From positions 617,001 to 681,000 of the forward strand of contig NZ_JARKIN010000001.1 in the NCBI RefSeq assembly GCF_029351045.1: DNA of 64,000 nt, in the 5' to 3' direction. The notes beneath the pieces are model-generated. The model saw only the letters and a program-made list of their open reading frames with translations. It was not told where the DNA came from and searched no databases. Made by a program: the position numbers and the translations under genes. Below are positions 1 to 9,294 of this stretch, one piece after another. The DNA is from Streptomyces sp. WMMB303. GTDB taxonomy: Bacteria > Actinomycetota > Actinomycetes > Streptomycetales > Streptomycetaceae. Positions within the stretch are counted from its first letter, which is position 1. Each line of letters starts with the position of its first letter.

Positions 1-1070
<1,070 letters not shown>

Positions 1071-1092
1071 CGCCCACGACGCTCGGCAGAGC

Positions 1093-1131
1093 GCCAGGGG
1101 CCCCGCGGCGCACCACCGCGGGGCCCCTGGC
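1093..1131. terminator. Bidirectional hairpin terminator
   Basis: Perfect 16-bp inverted repeat (1093-1108 with 1116-1131) and a 7-nt loop. It lies 22 nt after the chitinase stop and also downstream of the convergent small membrane-protein gene. There is no U-tract, which is common for Streptomyces terminators. Confidence 0.85.
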
Positions 1132-1248
1132 CGCGAAAGAGCTGATCAGCGGCGGTCACCGAGCGCTCGCGCACAGGCCGGGGAGGGCTCTTCCGGCATG
1201 CCGGGTCAGCTCCGTCCGCCCGTCCGGCAGGGCCGGCCCCGGGACTCC

Positions 1249-1524
1249 CTAACGCCGCACCCGTCCGCCCGCGCGTGCCCGCTCGAGCGCGCCGACGCCG
1301 ACCGCGGCGAGGGCGACCTGGATGATCAGCTCGATCCAGTCGAATCCCCGGGTGTCGGCCACCCCCAGGCCGCTGGCGATTCCGGTGCCGACGAACGCCG
1401 CGGCGATGCCCACCACCACCGTCCACAGCAGGCCGACCCGCTGCCGGCCCGGCAGCACCAGCCGACCGAGCGCGCCGATGACGACGCCGACGACGAGCGC
1501 ACTGATGATTCCGGAAATGTCCAT
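1249..1524 (-). CDS. GlsB/YeaQ/YmgE family stress membrane protein
   Basis: A 91-residue integral membrane protein with three predicted helices (around residues 3-23, 31-52 and 62-80). It matches the transglycosylase-associated/GlsB family in length and in the Gly-rich first helix followed by the GRLVLPGRQ loop. Family members are induced by general stress in several bacteria, but their molecular role is unknown. It lies 59 bp downstream of the TetR gene on the same strand, so it may be co-transcribed with and controlled by that regulator (inference). Confidence 0.85.
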   Translation of the reverse strand: MDISGIISALVVGVVIGALGRLVLPGRQRVGLLWTVVVGIAAAFVGTGIASGLGVADTRGFDWIELIIQVALAAVGVGALERARAGGRVRR

Positions 1525-1583
1525 GACCGCCTCCCGGGCCCGGGGACACTGCTACCGGAACGAGTGTCCCGGAACCACGCGGA

Positions 1584-2288
1584 TCATGCGGAGCCCCGCA
1601 CGGCAGCGGCCGCCGGCTGCGCGTGCAGCGGCTCCCGGCGGTCGGCACCCGGCGGGAGCGTGCTCTCGAACCGCGCGATGATCTCCAGCGTGCCCTGCAG
1701 CGTGCGGGTGAGCAGGTCGCACAGCACCTCGGGGGAGAACTCCTCCCCGCGCGCGAGCCAGTCCAGAGTGACGCCCTCCACCGAGGAGAGCCAGCCCACC
1801 AGGGCGGCCCGGGCGAGCGGCGGGACGCGGGTGCAGCCCCAGGAGCCCTCGGCGATCACGCCCAGCAACTGCTCGCGCACCCGGTCGCGGATCGCCAGTA
1901 CCTGCGCGTCGTGGCCCACTCCCCCGGTGACGACCGTGCGGTACGCGGCCTGGTTCTGCTGTGCGTAGCGGAGATAGCCGTCGATGGTGCGCCGGACACG
2001 TTCGGCGCGGGGAAGCTCACGGCAGCTCGTCGCGCGGAGCACCAGTTCGGCGACGGCATCCTCGATGACGGCGAGGTAGTAGCCGCGTTTGCTGGTGAAG
2101 TAGTAGTAGATCAGCCCCTTGGCCACGCCCGCGCTGCGCGCGATGTCGTCCATGGACAGGGCGTCGTAGGACGTGTCGGCGAAGAGGGTGCGCCCCGTCG
2201 CCAGCAGTTCGGCGCGACGCGCCTGGGACCGCTCGGTACCACGGGGCCCGGGGAGCGGGCGCGCCTCGTGCGCCCGGCCGTCAGCCAC
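1584..2288 (-). CDS. TetR family transcriptional regulator
   Basis: A 234-residue one-component repressor. The N-terminal helix-turn-helix covers about residues 25-70 (ALSMDDIARSAGVAKGLIYYYF, the TetR recognition-helix pattern). The C-terminal helical half is a variable ligand pocket, so the inducer cannot be predicted. The start is GTG with an AAGGG ribosome site 7 nt upstream. It is divergent from the polymerase gene, and a 17-bp inverted repeat in the shared upstream region is a plausible operator. Likely targets are itself and the downstream membrane-protein gene (inference). Confidence 0.9.
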   Translation of the reverse strand: MADGRAHEARPLPGPRGTERSQARRAELLATGRTLFADTSYDALSMDDIARSAGVAKGLIYYYFTSKRGYYLAVIEDAVAELVLRATSCRELPRAERVRRTIDGYLRYAQQNQAAYRTVVTGGVGHDAQVLAIRDRVREQLLGVIAEGSWGCTRVPPLARAALVGWLSSVEGVTLDWLARGEEFSPEVLCDLLTRTLQGTLEIIARFESTLPPGADRREPLHAQPAAAAVRGSA

Positions 2289-2325
2289 CGCGCGCCCTTC
2301 TGTTCTCCAAGTGGGTCGGCATGGC

Positions 2326-2342
2326 GGGAGTATGACACTCCC
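2326..2342. promoter_or_regulatory. Candidate TetR operator (17-bp inverted repeat)
   Basis: GGGAGT-ATGAC-ACTCCC has perfect 6-bp arms and lies 38 bp upstream of the TetR start, in the divergent region with the polymerase gene. The size and symmetry suit a TetR dimer; the link is inferred from position only. Confidence 0.45.
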
Positions 2343-2471
2343 TCATCTGTTCTCGCCGCCGGAATGCGCCGACCGGTGGCACCCTCCGGCTCCGCCTGCC
2401 GCCACTCGCGCGCGGACGGCGGTGGGCGCGGTCCGGCGGGCCTTGTCAGAGGTGGCTGGGAGACTCCCGGC

Positions 2472-4229
2472 ATGGACGACGGGACGGGGGGCGCGGAGGA
2501 CGGGCACCGCACGCGGGGGACACCGGACGGCAGGTGGGCGCTGGCACCGGCGGGCGGCACCCGGGTGCGGGTGTGCCCGCTGGACGCGCGCGGCCGGGCT
2601 GCGGGGCCCGTGCACACGGAGGAGTCGGCGGCGGCTGCCGTACGCGCCCGCCCGGAGGTGGCCCGATGGGTGTGGCGGGCCACCCCGCAGGTGCAGTCGG
2701 AGCTGCTGGCCGCCGGGGTCCGGGTGACGCGCTGCTATGACGTGGAGACGGCCGAGGCGCTGCTGCTCGCGCACGAGGGTTTTGCGGGCGATCCCCGCTC
2801 GCTGCCCGCCGCCTGGGCCCGGCTGCACGGGCGTCCGGTGCCCCCGGACCGGCCGCCGGAGCACCCGGAGTCCGACGTCCCGCCCTCGCTGTTCGAGACG
2901 GGTCCGGTACCGCTGCCGGACGGCGTGGATCCACTGGAGGCCCTGCTGGAGGTGTACGCGGCACAGCTGGACCGGACGGCACGGGTGCCGTATCCGGAGC
3001 GGATGCGGCTCCTGCTGGCCGGGGAGTCCGCGGGGACGCTGGTGGCCGGGGAGATGACTCAGGCGGGGCTGCCCTGGAGCGCGGAGATCCACCGGGAGCT
3101 GCTGGAGGAACTGCTGGGCGAACGATACGCGGGCAACGGGCTGCCGAGGCGCCTGGTGGAGCTGGAGGAGGAGATCTCGCAGGCGTTCGGTCCCGGCGAG
3201 CGGGTACGTCCCGACCTTGCCGCGGAGGTGCTGCAGGCGTTCGCCCGCGCGGGGGTCCGGTTGGAGTCCACGCGGGCCTGGGAGCTGCGGAAGGTGGACC
3301 ATCCGGCGGTCGAGCCGCTGCTGCGCTACAAGAAGCTGTACCGCCTCTACACCGCGCACGGCTGGAGCTGGCTGCGCTCCTGGGTGCGGGACGGCCGCTT
3401 CCACGCCGCGTACGTGCCCGGCGGCGCGGCCTCCGGCCGCTGGACCACCAACGGAGGCGGTGCGCTGCAGATTCCGAAGGTGGTGCGAAGGGCCGTGGTC
3501 GCCGACCCGGGGCATCTGCTGGTGGTGGCCGACGCCGACCAGCTGGAGCCACGGGTGCTCGCGGCCGTCTCCCGGGACCCGGGGCTGATGGCGGTGGCGA
3601 GCAGCGGGCAGGACCTGTACTCGGCGCTGTCGCAGCGGGCCTTCGCGGGCGACCGCGACCGCGCCAAGCTCGCGGTGCTGGGCGCGGTCTACGGCCAGAC
3701 CAGCGGTGACGGCCTGCGCAACCTCGCCGCGTTGCGGAAGCGGTTCCCCGCCGCGGTCTCCTATGTGGACGAGGCGGCCCGCGCGGGAGAGGAGGGCCGC
3801 CTCGTCCGCACCCATCTGGGCCGTACCTCCCCGCCCGTGGGCCGCGGCGGGGACGAGGACGCGGGCGGCACCGGGCCCGAGGCGGGCGCGGAGGCGTCCG
3901 GTCCACGGGAGGGTGCCCCCGGGAGCGCGGCGGGCGCCGCGCGGGCCCGGGGCCGCTTCACCCGGAACTTCGTGGTCCAGGGCAGTGCGGCGGACTGGGC
4001 GGTGCTGATGCTCGCGGCGCTGCGCCGGCGCCTCCTGCCCCTCGCCGCCGAACTGGTGTTCTTTCAGCACGACGAGGTCATCGTGCACTGTCCCGCCGAG
4101 GAGGCGCCCCGGGTGCGGGAGGCCATCACGGCGGCCGCCGAGGAGGCCGGCGTCGCCGCGTTCGGGCCGACTCCCGTACGTTTCGCCTTCACCACCGCCG
4201 CGGTGGAGTGCTACGCCGATGCCAAGTGA
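2472..4229 (+). CDS. Family-A DNA polymerase (PolA-like), stand-alone
   Basis: A 585-residue protein whose C-terminal half is a Pol I-type polymerase. Motif A is DADQLEPR (354-361; family form DYSQIELR). Motif B has R395, K399 and the YG pair, and motif C is QHDEV (532-536), so both metal-binding Asp residues and the dNTP-binding Arg/Lys are kept. The N-terminal third sits where a 3'-5' exonuclease would be, but I see none of the DEDD catalytic residues. There is no 5'-nuclease domain. A Gly/Glu-rich insert of about 45 residues precedes RNFVVQGSAADW. The O-helix position matching Phe762 of E. coli Pol I is Leu. ATG was chosen because GGGAG precedes it and the coding pattern begins there. Such proteins are often annotated as bifunctional exonuclease/polymerase in Streptomyces; a repair or translesion role is inference. 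Confidence 0.85.
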   Translation: MDDGTGGAEDGHRTRGTPDGRWALAPAGGTRVRVCPLDARGRAAGPVHTEESAAAAVRARPEVARWVWRATPQVQSELLAAGVRVTRCYDVETAEALLLAHEGFAGDPRSLPAAWARLHGRPVPPDRPPEHPESDVPPSLFETGPVPLPDGVDPLEALLEVYAAQLDRTARVPYPERMRLLLAGESAGTLVAGEMTQAGLPWSAEIHRELLEELLGERYAGNGLPRRLVELEEEISQAFGPGERVRPDLAAEVLQAFARAGVRLESTRAWELRKVDHPAVEPLLRYKKLYRLYTAHGWSWLRSWVRDGRFHAAYVPGGAASGRWTTNGGGALQIPKVVRRAVVADPGHLLVVADADQLEPRVLAAVSRDPGLMAVASSGQDLYSALSQRAFAGDRDRAKLAVLGAVYGQTSGDGLRNLAALRKRFPAAVSYVDEAARAGEEGRLVRTHLGRTSPPVGRGGDEDAGGTGPEAGAEASGPREGAPGSAAGAARARGRFTRNFVVQGSAADWAVLMLAALRRRLLPLAAELVFFQHDEVIVHCPAEEAPRVREAITAAAEEAGVAAFGPTPVRFAFTTAAVECYADAK

Positions 4230-4377
4230 CCGGGCAGAACCGGGCCCCGTGGCACGGCGGCGAGCGCCGGGGCGCGTGTCGGGGGACGATCGAGGGGTGC
4301 GGCCGGGCCGACCGGCGCGGGAGCCCCGCGCGGGCGCTCGCGGCGCACGGAAGCTTCCCCGTCCGAAAGGTGTGGCC

Positions 4378-5817
4378 ATGACAGCGTCGGCGCGGATCGG
4401 TGTCACCGGATTGGCCGTCATGGGGCGCAACCTCGCCCGGAACTTCGCCCGGAACGGCTTCACGGTCGCCCTGCACAACCGCACCGAGGCGCGGACCACG
4501 GAGCTGATGGACGAGTTCGGCCACGAGGGCGACTTCGTACCGGCCGGCTCCGCACGGGAGTGCGTCGCGGCCCTGCGGCGGCCCCGCTGTCTGGTGGTGA
4601 TGGTCAAGGCGGGCGAGCCCACGGACGCGGTCCTCGAGGAGTTCGCCGAGCTGCTGGAGCCCGGCGACATCCTCGTCGACGGAGGGAATGCGCACTTCGA
4701 GGACACCCGCAGGCGGGAGGCCGCGCTGCGGGAGCGCGGCATCCACTTCGTGGGCACGGGCATCTCCGGCGGCGAGGAAGGTGCCCTGCTGGGCCCGAGC
4801 ATCATGCCGGGCGGCTCGGACGAGTCCTGGGAAGCACTGGGTCCGCTGCTGGAGCGGATCGCCGCGCGGGCTCCGGACGGCGCCCCGTGCACCGCGCACA
4901 TGGGTCCGGACGGGGCCGGCCACTTCGTGAAAATGGTGCACAACGGCATCGAGTACGCGGACATGCAGCTCATCGCGGAGGCGTACGACCTGCTGCGGAA
5001 GGTCGCGGGCCGGTCCCCCGCCGAGATCGCCGAGATCTTCCGGCGCTGGAACCAGGGGCGGCTGGAGTCCTACCTGATCGAGATCACCGCACAGGTGCTC
5101 ACCCACACCGACGCGGAGACCGGCCGGCCGTTCCTCGACGTCGTCGCCGACCGCGCGGAGCAGAAGGGCACCGGCCGCTGGACCGTGCAGACCGCCCTCG
5201 ACCTGGGGGTTCCGGTCCCCGGCATCGCTGAGGCCGTCTTCGCCCGCTCGGTCTCCGGGCACGCGGAGCTGCGCGCCGCCTCCCGCCGGCTGGCGGGACC
5301 CGCCGCGCGCCCCCTCGGCGCAGAGGAGGCGGCCGCGTTCACCGACCGCGTCGAACAGGCCCTGTACGCGTCGAAGCTCGTCTCCTACACCCAGGGCTTC
5401 CACGAGATCGCCGCCGGCAGCGAGAAGTACGGCTGGCACATCGACCTCGGAGAGGTCGCCGCGATCTGGCGCGGCGGCTGCATCATCAGGGCCGCCTTCC
5501 TCGACCGGATCACCAGGGCCTACGCCGCACAGCCCGGACTGCCCAGCCTGCTCACCGACAAGGGGTTCGCGACCGAGATCGGCGCCGCGCAGGACGACTG
5601 GCGGGCGGTCGTCGCCACAGCCGCCGCTCAGGGCGTCCCCGTCCCGGGCTTCGCCTCCGCCCTCGCCTACTACGACTCCCTGCGCGCCGAACGCCTTCCG
5701 GCCGCACTCACCCAAGGGCAGCGCGACTACTTCGGAGCGCACACCTACCGCCGCACCGACCGCGACGGCGTCTTCCACACCCTCTGGGGCGGCGACCGGA
5801 CCGAAGTCGAGAGCTGA
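4378..5817 (+). CDS. gnd: 6-phosphogluconate dehydrogenase, decarboxylating
   Basis: A cytosolic enzyme converting 6-phosphogluconate and NADP+ to ribulose 5-phosphate, CO2 and NADPH. Its 479 residues match the long, dimeric class. The N-terminal Rossmann motif GLAVMGRNLARN is at residues 11-22, with HNRT after the second strand. The catalytic segment HFVKMVHNGIEY carries K185, H188 and N189. The C-terminal helical domain contains EKYGW and RGGCIIRA, which complete the substrate site. An AAGG site precedes the ATG. It follows the polymerase gene by 148 bp. A weak 7-bp inverted repeat at 5828-5842 is the only terminator-like element after it. Confidence 0.97.
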   Translation: MTASARIGVTGLAVMGRNLARNFARNGFTVALHNRTEARTTELMDEFGHEGDFVPAGSARECVAALRRPRCLVVMVKAGEPTDAVLEEFAELLEPGDILVDGGNAHFEDTRRREAALRERGIHFVGTGISGGEEGALLGPSIMPGGSDESWEALGPLLERIAARAPDGAPCTAHMGPDGAGHFVKMVHNGIEYADMQLIAEAYDLLRKVAGRSPAEIAEIFRRWNQGRLESYLIEITAQVLTHTDAETGRPFLDVVADRAEQKGTGRWTVQTALDLGVPVPGIAEAVFARSVSGHAELRAASRRLAGPAARPLGAEEAAAFTDRVEQALYASKLVSYTQGFHEIAAGSEKYGWHIDLGEVAAIWRGGCIIRAAFLDRITRAYAAQPGLPSLLTDKGFATEIGAAQDDWRAVVATAAAQGVPVPGFASALAYYDSLRAERLPAALTQGQRDYFGAHTYRRTDRDGVFHTLWGGDRTEVES

Positions 5818-6091
5818 CCCCGCACCCCCTCCGGTCCGGAGGACCCGGCGCCCCCGGCGACGGTGTCCGCCGCTCGACGTGCCGCATCAACCGCTTGCCC
5901 GCGGCCGGATGGGTGCGGAGTGCCGGGGGGATCCGCGCCACGCACCACGATGCACGGACCGCGGCCCGCGGCCCGCTGTCACAGGCGCGTCCCCGGACCG
6001 TCGCGGCACGGTACCGGAGGCACCCGTGCGCGGCCCTGCTCACGTCCTTCCGGGCAGAACCACCGAACAGGACGAAGGCGAGGGATCCGCG

Positions 6092-6295
6092 ATGGCCGGC
6101 GGCTGCCGGGACTGCGAGAGCTGCACCAAGTCGGGACTGGGAAAACTGCTGCAGGCGACGGGAGTCGGCCTGGTGTACGTGTGCACGGCGGGCATCGGGT
6201 ACCTGCTCAAGCGGGCGCTGCGGCGCCACTGCCCGCTGTGCGGGCACCTGCTGGCTCGGCACGCGCGGCGGGCCGACGGCTCGTTCCGCGACTGA
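6092..6295 (+). CDS. Small Cys-rich membrane protein
   Basis: A 67-residue protein with no function I can name. It starts with a Cys-rich segment (CRDCESC, residues 5-11), has one hydrophobic stretch (about residues 18-40, LLQATGVGLVYVCTAGIGYLL), and then a basic segment with a second CPLCGH motif (48-53). The two CxxC pairs flanking a single membrane helix suggest metal binding or redox chemistry at the membrane (inference). The start is ATG with GAGGG upstream. It appears to be monocistronic. Confidence 0.65.
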   Translation: MAGGCRDCESCTKSGLGKLLQATGVGLVYVCTAGIGYLLKRALRRHCPLCGHLLARHARRADGSFRD

Positions 6296-6365
6296 GTCCG
6301 TCGCGGCCGGCACCGGGGGCGGACCGCCGGGGGCGCATCCGACCCCCCGCGGGGCGCGCGCCGAC

Positions 6366-6371
6366 TAGCGT
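6366..6371 (+). promoter_or_regulatory. -10 box of a likely leaderless transcript
   Basis: TAGCGT fits the actinobacterial -10 pattern TANNNT and ends 6 nt before the ATG of the DUF952 gene. Transcription would then start at or next to the start codon. No separate ribosome site or convincing -35 is visible. Confidence 0.45.
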
Positions 6372-6377
6372 GCGGGG

Positions 6378-6710
6378 ATGGCTGAGGTACTGCACATCAC
6401 CGAGCGAGTCCTGTGGGACGAAGCCCGCGCGCGGGGGACGTACGAGATGTCCACCCGCGGCCGGACGCTGAGCGAGGTCGGCTTCATCCACCTCTCGCTG
6501 CGGCACCAACTCCCCGCCGTGGCGGCCGCGCTCTACGGCGGCCGGGTGGCACCGGACCGGCTGGTCGTCCTCGTCGTCGACACCGAGCGGCTCTCCTCGC
6601 CGGTCCGCTACGAGCCGGCCGTGCCCGGCGGTGAGGACTTCCCGCACCTCTACGGCCCGCTTCCGGTGTCGGCGGTCGTGGCCACCGACCCCTGGGCCGA
6701 CGGGGCCTGA
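6378..6710 (+). CDS. DUF952 family protein
   Basis: A 110-residue cytosolic protein with the hallmark DUF952 segments: VLHITERVLWDEA at the N-terminus, GFIHLSLRHQLPAV around residues 38-51, LVVLVVDTERL, and the C-terminal FPHLYGPLP. The fold is related to glutathione-S-transferase-like or ART-like small domains in some databases, and the function is unknown. The ATG lies directly after GCGGGG and 6 nt after a TANNNT box, so the message is probably leaderless. It stands alone between two unrelated genes. Confidence 0.9.
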   Translation: MAEVLHITERVLWDEARARGTYEMSTRGRTLSEVGFIHLSLRHQLPAVAAALYGGRVAPDRLVVLVVDTERLSSPVRYEPAVPGGEDFPHLYGPLPVSAVVATDPWADGA

Positions 6711-7062
6711 GGGGCTGTACGGCCCGGCGGGGAACCGGCGCGGCGTGCCACCCGGCCGGTGAACGGCTCCGGATAGCGGACGTGAACGCACGGACAACGG
6801 ACCGTTTCCGGCCAAACCCTTGATGCGCTCCTGACAGGAGCTTGCCCCGAGTGGCAGTCTGCGACTGGCCGCTCGTACCACTGCACGAACGACGAGCGGC
6901 AGTTCCCCACACGCGGTGCTGGTCGTTCCGGTCGCCGCACCAGCAACACCGTTCCACCAGCTCGCGTTTGCTCCGCCTTGCTCTGCCGAGATCCGCCGGA
7001 CGGTCGTCCGCCGCCCGGTCTCCCAGGCCGCACAACCGTGCGGTCAGCAGAAGGAGCCAGTC
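6711..7062. other. 352-bp leader and promoter region of the M4 protease gene
   Basis: No credible gene. The region holds a perfect 6-bp inverted repeat (6827-6841) just after a TTGATG hexamer, and a long A/C-rich untranslated leader ending in AAGGAG. I could not place a convincing -10 box. The long leader suggests post-transcriptional or activator control of protease expression (inference). Confidence 0.5.
6827..6841. promoter_or_regulatory. Inverted repeat upstream of the extracellular protease gene
   Basis: GCTCCT-GAC-AGGAGC is a perfect 15-bp dyad about 220 bp before the start codon, overlapping the region just downstream of TTGATG (6820-6825). It could be an operator or a short RNA hairpin at the 5' end. 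Confidence 0.4.
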
Positions 7063-9144
7063 TTGCGAAGATCAACCTCCCACAGAGGCACCACCGCCAC
7101 CTCCCACAGACGCCTCCTGCCACCCAAGGCATCGGCGGGCGTCGCGCTCGGCGCCGTGGCCGCCCTGCTCTCGGTCGCCGTCCAGACCGGCCCGGCCGCC
7201 GCCGACGACCAGAGCCACGACACCGCGGCGGCAGCCGCCAAGGGCGCCGACACCGGAGCCCTGCCCGTCAAGCTCTCGCCCGCCCAACGCGACGCGCTGC
7301 TGCGGAAGGCGGACAGCAAGAAGGCCGCCACCGCCGACAAGCTCGGCCTGGGCGCCAAGGAGAAGCTGGTCGTCCGCGACGTGCTCAAGGACCGCGACGG
7401 CACCGTCCACACGCGCTACGAGCGCACCTACCGCGGAATGCCCGTGCTCGGCGGCGACCTCGTCGTGGAGACCACCGCGAAGGGCGCCACCAAGGAGGTC
7501 GGCCGGGCCTCCAAGCACGCGCTCAAGAACCTCTCCGCCAAGGCGGGTGTCCGCCCCGGCACGGCGGAACGGCAGGCCCTGAAGGCCGCCGACGCCGCGG
7601 GGTCGAAGAAGACCGACGCGGACCGCGGACCGCGCAAGGTCGTGTGGCTGGTCGAGGGGAAGCCCACCCTCGCCTTCGAGACGGTCGTCGGCGGACTGCA
7701 GCACGACGGCACGCCCAGCGAGCTGCACGTCGTCACGGACGCGCGCACCGGCAAGAAGATCAGCCAGTGGGAGGGCGTCCAGACCGGCATCGGCAACACC
7801 CAGTACAGCGGCCAGGTCACCCTCGGCACCGCGCAGTCGGGATCGAACTACACGCTGACCGACAACGCCCGCGGCGGCCACAAGACCTACAACCTCAACC
7901 ACGGGACCTCCGGCACCGGCTCCCTCTTCTCCCAGTCCTCGGACACCTGGGGGAACGGCAGCCCGTCCGATCCCGCCACCGCGGGTGCGGACGCGCACTT
8001 CGGTGCCGCGGAGACCTGGGACTACTACAAGGAGGTCTACGGCCGCTCCGGCATCCGTGGTGACGGCCAGGCCGCCTACTCCCGGGTCCACTACGGCAAC
8101 AGCTACGTCAACGCGTTCTGGAGCGACTCCTGCTTCTGCATGACGTACGGCGACGGCTCGGGCAACAGCAAGCCGCTGACCTCGCTGGACGTGGCGGGGC
8201 ACGAGATGACCCACGGTGTCACCTCGGCCACCGCCGGCCTGATCTACAGCGGTGAGTCCGGCGGCCTCAACGAGGCGACCTCGGACATCTTCGGCACGGC
8301 CGTGGAGTTCCACGCCGCCAACTCGACCGACAAGGGCGACTACCTGATCGGCGAGAAGATCGACATCAACGGTGACGGCTCTCCGCTGCGCTACATGGAC
8401 AAGCCCAGCCGGGACGGCGCCTCCAAGGACTACTGGTACTCGGGCATCGGGAACAGCGACGTGCACTACTCGTCGGGTCCCGCCAACCACTGGTTCTACC
8501 TGCTGAGCGAGGGCAGCGGCGCCAAGGTCATCAACGGCGTCAGCTACGACTCGCCCACCTCCGACGGTCTCCCGGTCACCGGGATCGGCCGCGAGAAGGC
8601 CGCGCTGATCTGGTACAAGGCGCTGACCACCAAGTTCACCTCCACCACCAACTACGCCGGGGCACGCGCCGGCACCCTCGCGGTGGCCGGTGACCTGTAC
8701 GGCACCGACAGCGCCGAGTACAAGTCGGTGGCGGATGCCTGGGCCGGTGTCAACGTCGGCGAACGCCCCGGCGGCGACCCCGACCCCGGCGACGGCAAGA
8801 CGTTCACCAACGACACGGACGTCTCCATCCCGGACTACCCCGGCTCCGCGGTGACCTCCAAGATCACCACCACCGGTCTGAGCGGCAAGGCGCCCAGCAA
8901 CCTCAAGGTGGGCGTGAACATCGTGCACACCTACAGCGGTGACCTGCAGGTCGACCTGGTGGGCCCGAGCGGCAGGTCGTACCGCCTGCACAGCTCCTCC
9001 GGCGACTCGACGCCGAACATCGACACCACCTACACCGTCAACGCCTCGTCCGAGAACGCCAACGGTGTCTGGAAGCTGAAGGTCCGGGACAGGGGCTACT
9101 TCGACACCGGATACATCAACAGCTTCAAGCTCACCTTCCCGTAA
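7063..9144 (+). CDS. Secreted M4 (thermolysin-like) metalloprotease with P-domain
   Basis: A 693-residue preproenzyme. The start is TTG, chosen because AAGGAG lies exactly 6 nt upstream; an in-frame upstream ATG at 6916 lacks a ribosome site and is not preceded by coding-like sequence. Residues 1-46 form a long Arg-rich signal peptide ending near AAADD. A propeptide with FTP and PepSY-like segments follows, to about residue 240. The catalytic domain has the zinc site HEMTH (380-384) with the third ligand Glu404 in NEATSD, exactly 20 residues on as in thermolysin. A C-terminal P (proprotein-convertase) beta-sandwich domain spans about 580-693. The product is exported and processed, and degrades external protein. 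Two terminators follow. Confidence 0.95.
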   Translation: MRRSTSHRGTTATSHRRLLPPKASAGVALGAVAALLSVAVQTGPAAADDQSHDTAAAAAKGADTGALPVKLSPAQRDALLRKADSKKAATADKLGLGAKEKLVVRDVLKDRDGTVHTRYERTYRGMPVLGGDLVVETTAKGATKEVGRASKHALKNLSAKAGVRPGTAERQALKAADAAGSKKTDADRGPRKVVWLVEGKPTLAFETVVGGLQHDGTPSELHVVTDARTGKKISQWEGVQTGIGNTQYSGQVTLGTAQSGSNYTLTDNARGGHKTYNLNHGTSGTGSLFSQSSDTWGNGSPSDPATAGADAHFGAAETWDYYKEVYGRSGIRGDGQAAYSRVHYGNSYVNAFWSDSCFCMTYGDGSGNSKPLTSLDVAGHEMTHGVTSATAGLIYSGESGGLNEATSDIFGTAVEFHAANSTDKGDYLIGEKIDINGDGSPLRYMDKPSRDGASKDYWYSGIGNSDVHYSSGPANHWFYLLSEGSGAKVINGVSYDSPTSDGLPVTGIGREKAALIWYKALTTKFTSTTNYAGARAGTLAVAGDLYGTDSAEYKSVADAWAGVNVGERPGGDPDPGDGKTFTNDTDVSIPDYPGSAVTSKITTTGLSGKAPSNLKVGVNIVHTYSGDLQVDLVGPSGRSYRLHSSSGDSTPNIDTTYTVNASSENANGVWKLKVRDRGYFDTGYINSFKLTFP

Positions 9145-9158
9145 CCCTCCGCAGCACC

Positions 9159-9183
9159 GGTCCGGCGCGCTGCGCGCCGGACC
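9159..9183 (+). terminator. Hairpin terminator of the M4 protease gene
   Basis: Perfect 11-bp stem (9159-9169 with 9173-9183) with a 3-nt loop, starting 14 nt after the stop codon. Confidence 0.8.
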
Positions 9184-9190
9184 GCCGCGC

Positions 9191-9244
9191 CCCGGACGTG
9201 CGCCGTGCCGGGAGCCATGGCTCCCGGCACGGCGCACGTCCGGG
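9191..9244. terminator. 54-bp perfect palindrome, bidirectional terminator
   Basis: A perfect palindrome of 27-bp arms without spacer, centred between 9217 and 9218; only ATGG-type bases at the tip would form the loop. It sits between the convergent protease and VOC genes, 7 bp after another hairpin. The position indicates termination from both sides. Confidence 0.8.
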
Positions 9245-9294
9245 TCGCCGTACGCGTCCCTTCGGGTGTCCTTCCCGGTGCAGGGCCGGACCCC

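Noticed and set aside
2343..4973. Long minus-strand open frame opposite the polymerase and gnd genes
   Set aside because: It is a shadow of two well-supported plus-strand genes; its translation is His/Arg/Gly/Pro-rich without motifs.
6916..7062. Upstream ATG for the M4 protease
   Set aside because: It would place about 49 residues before the signal peptide and has no ribosome site; TTG at 7063 has AAGGAG at ideal spacing.
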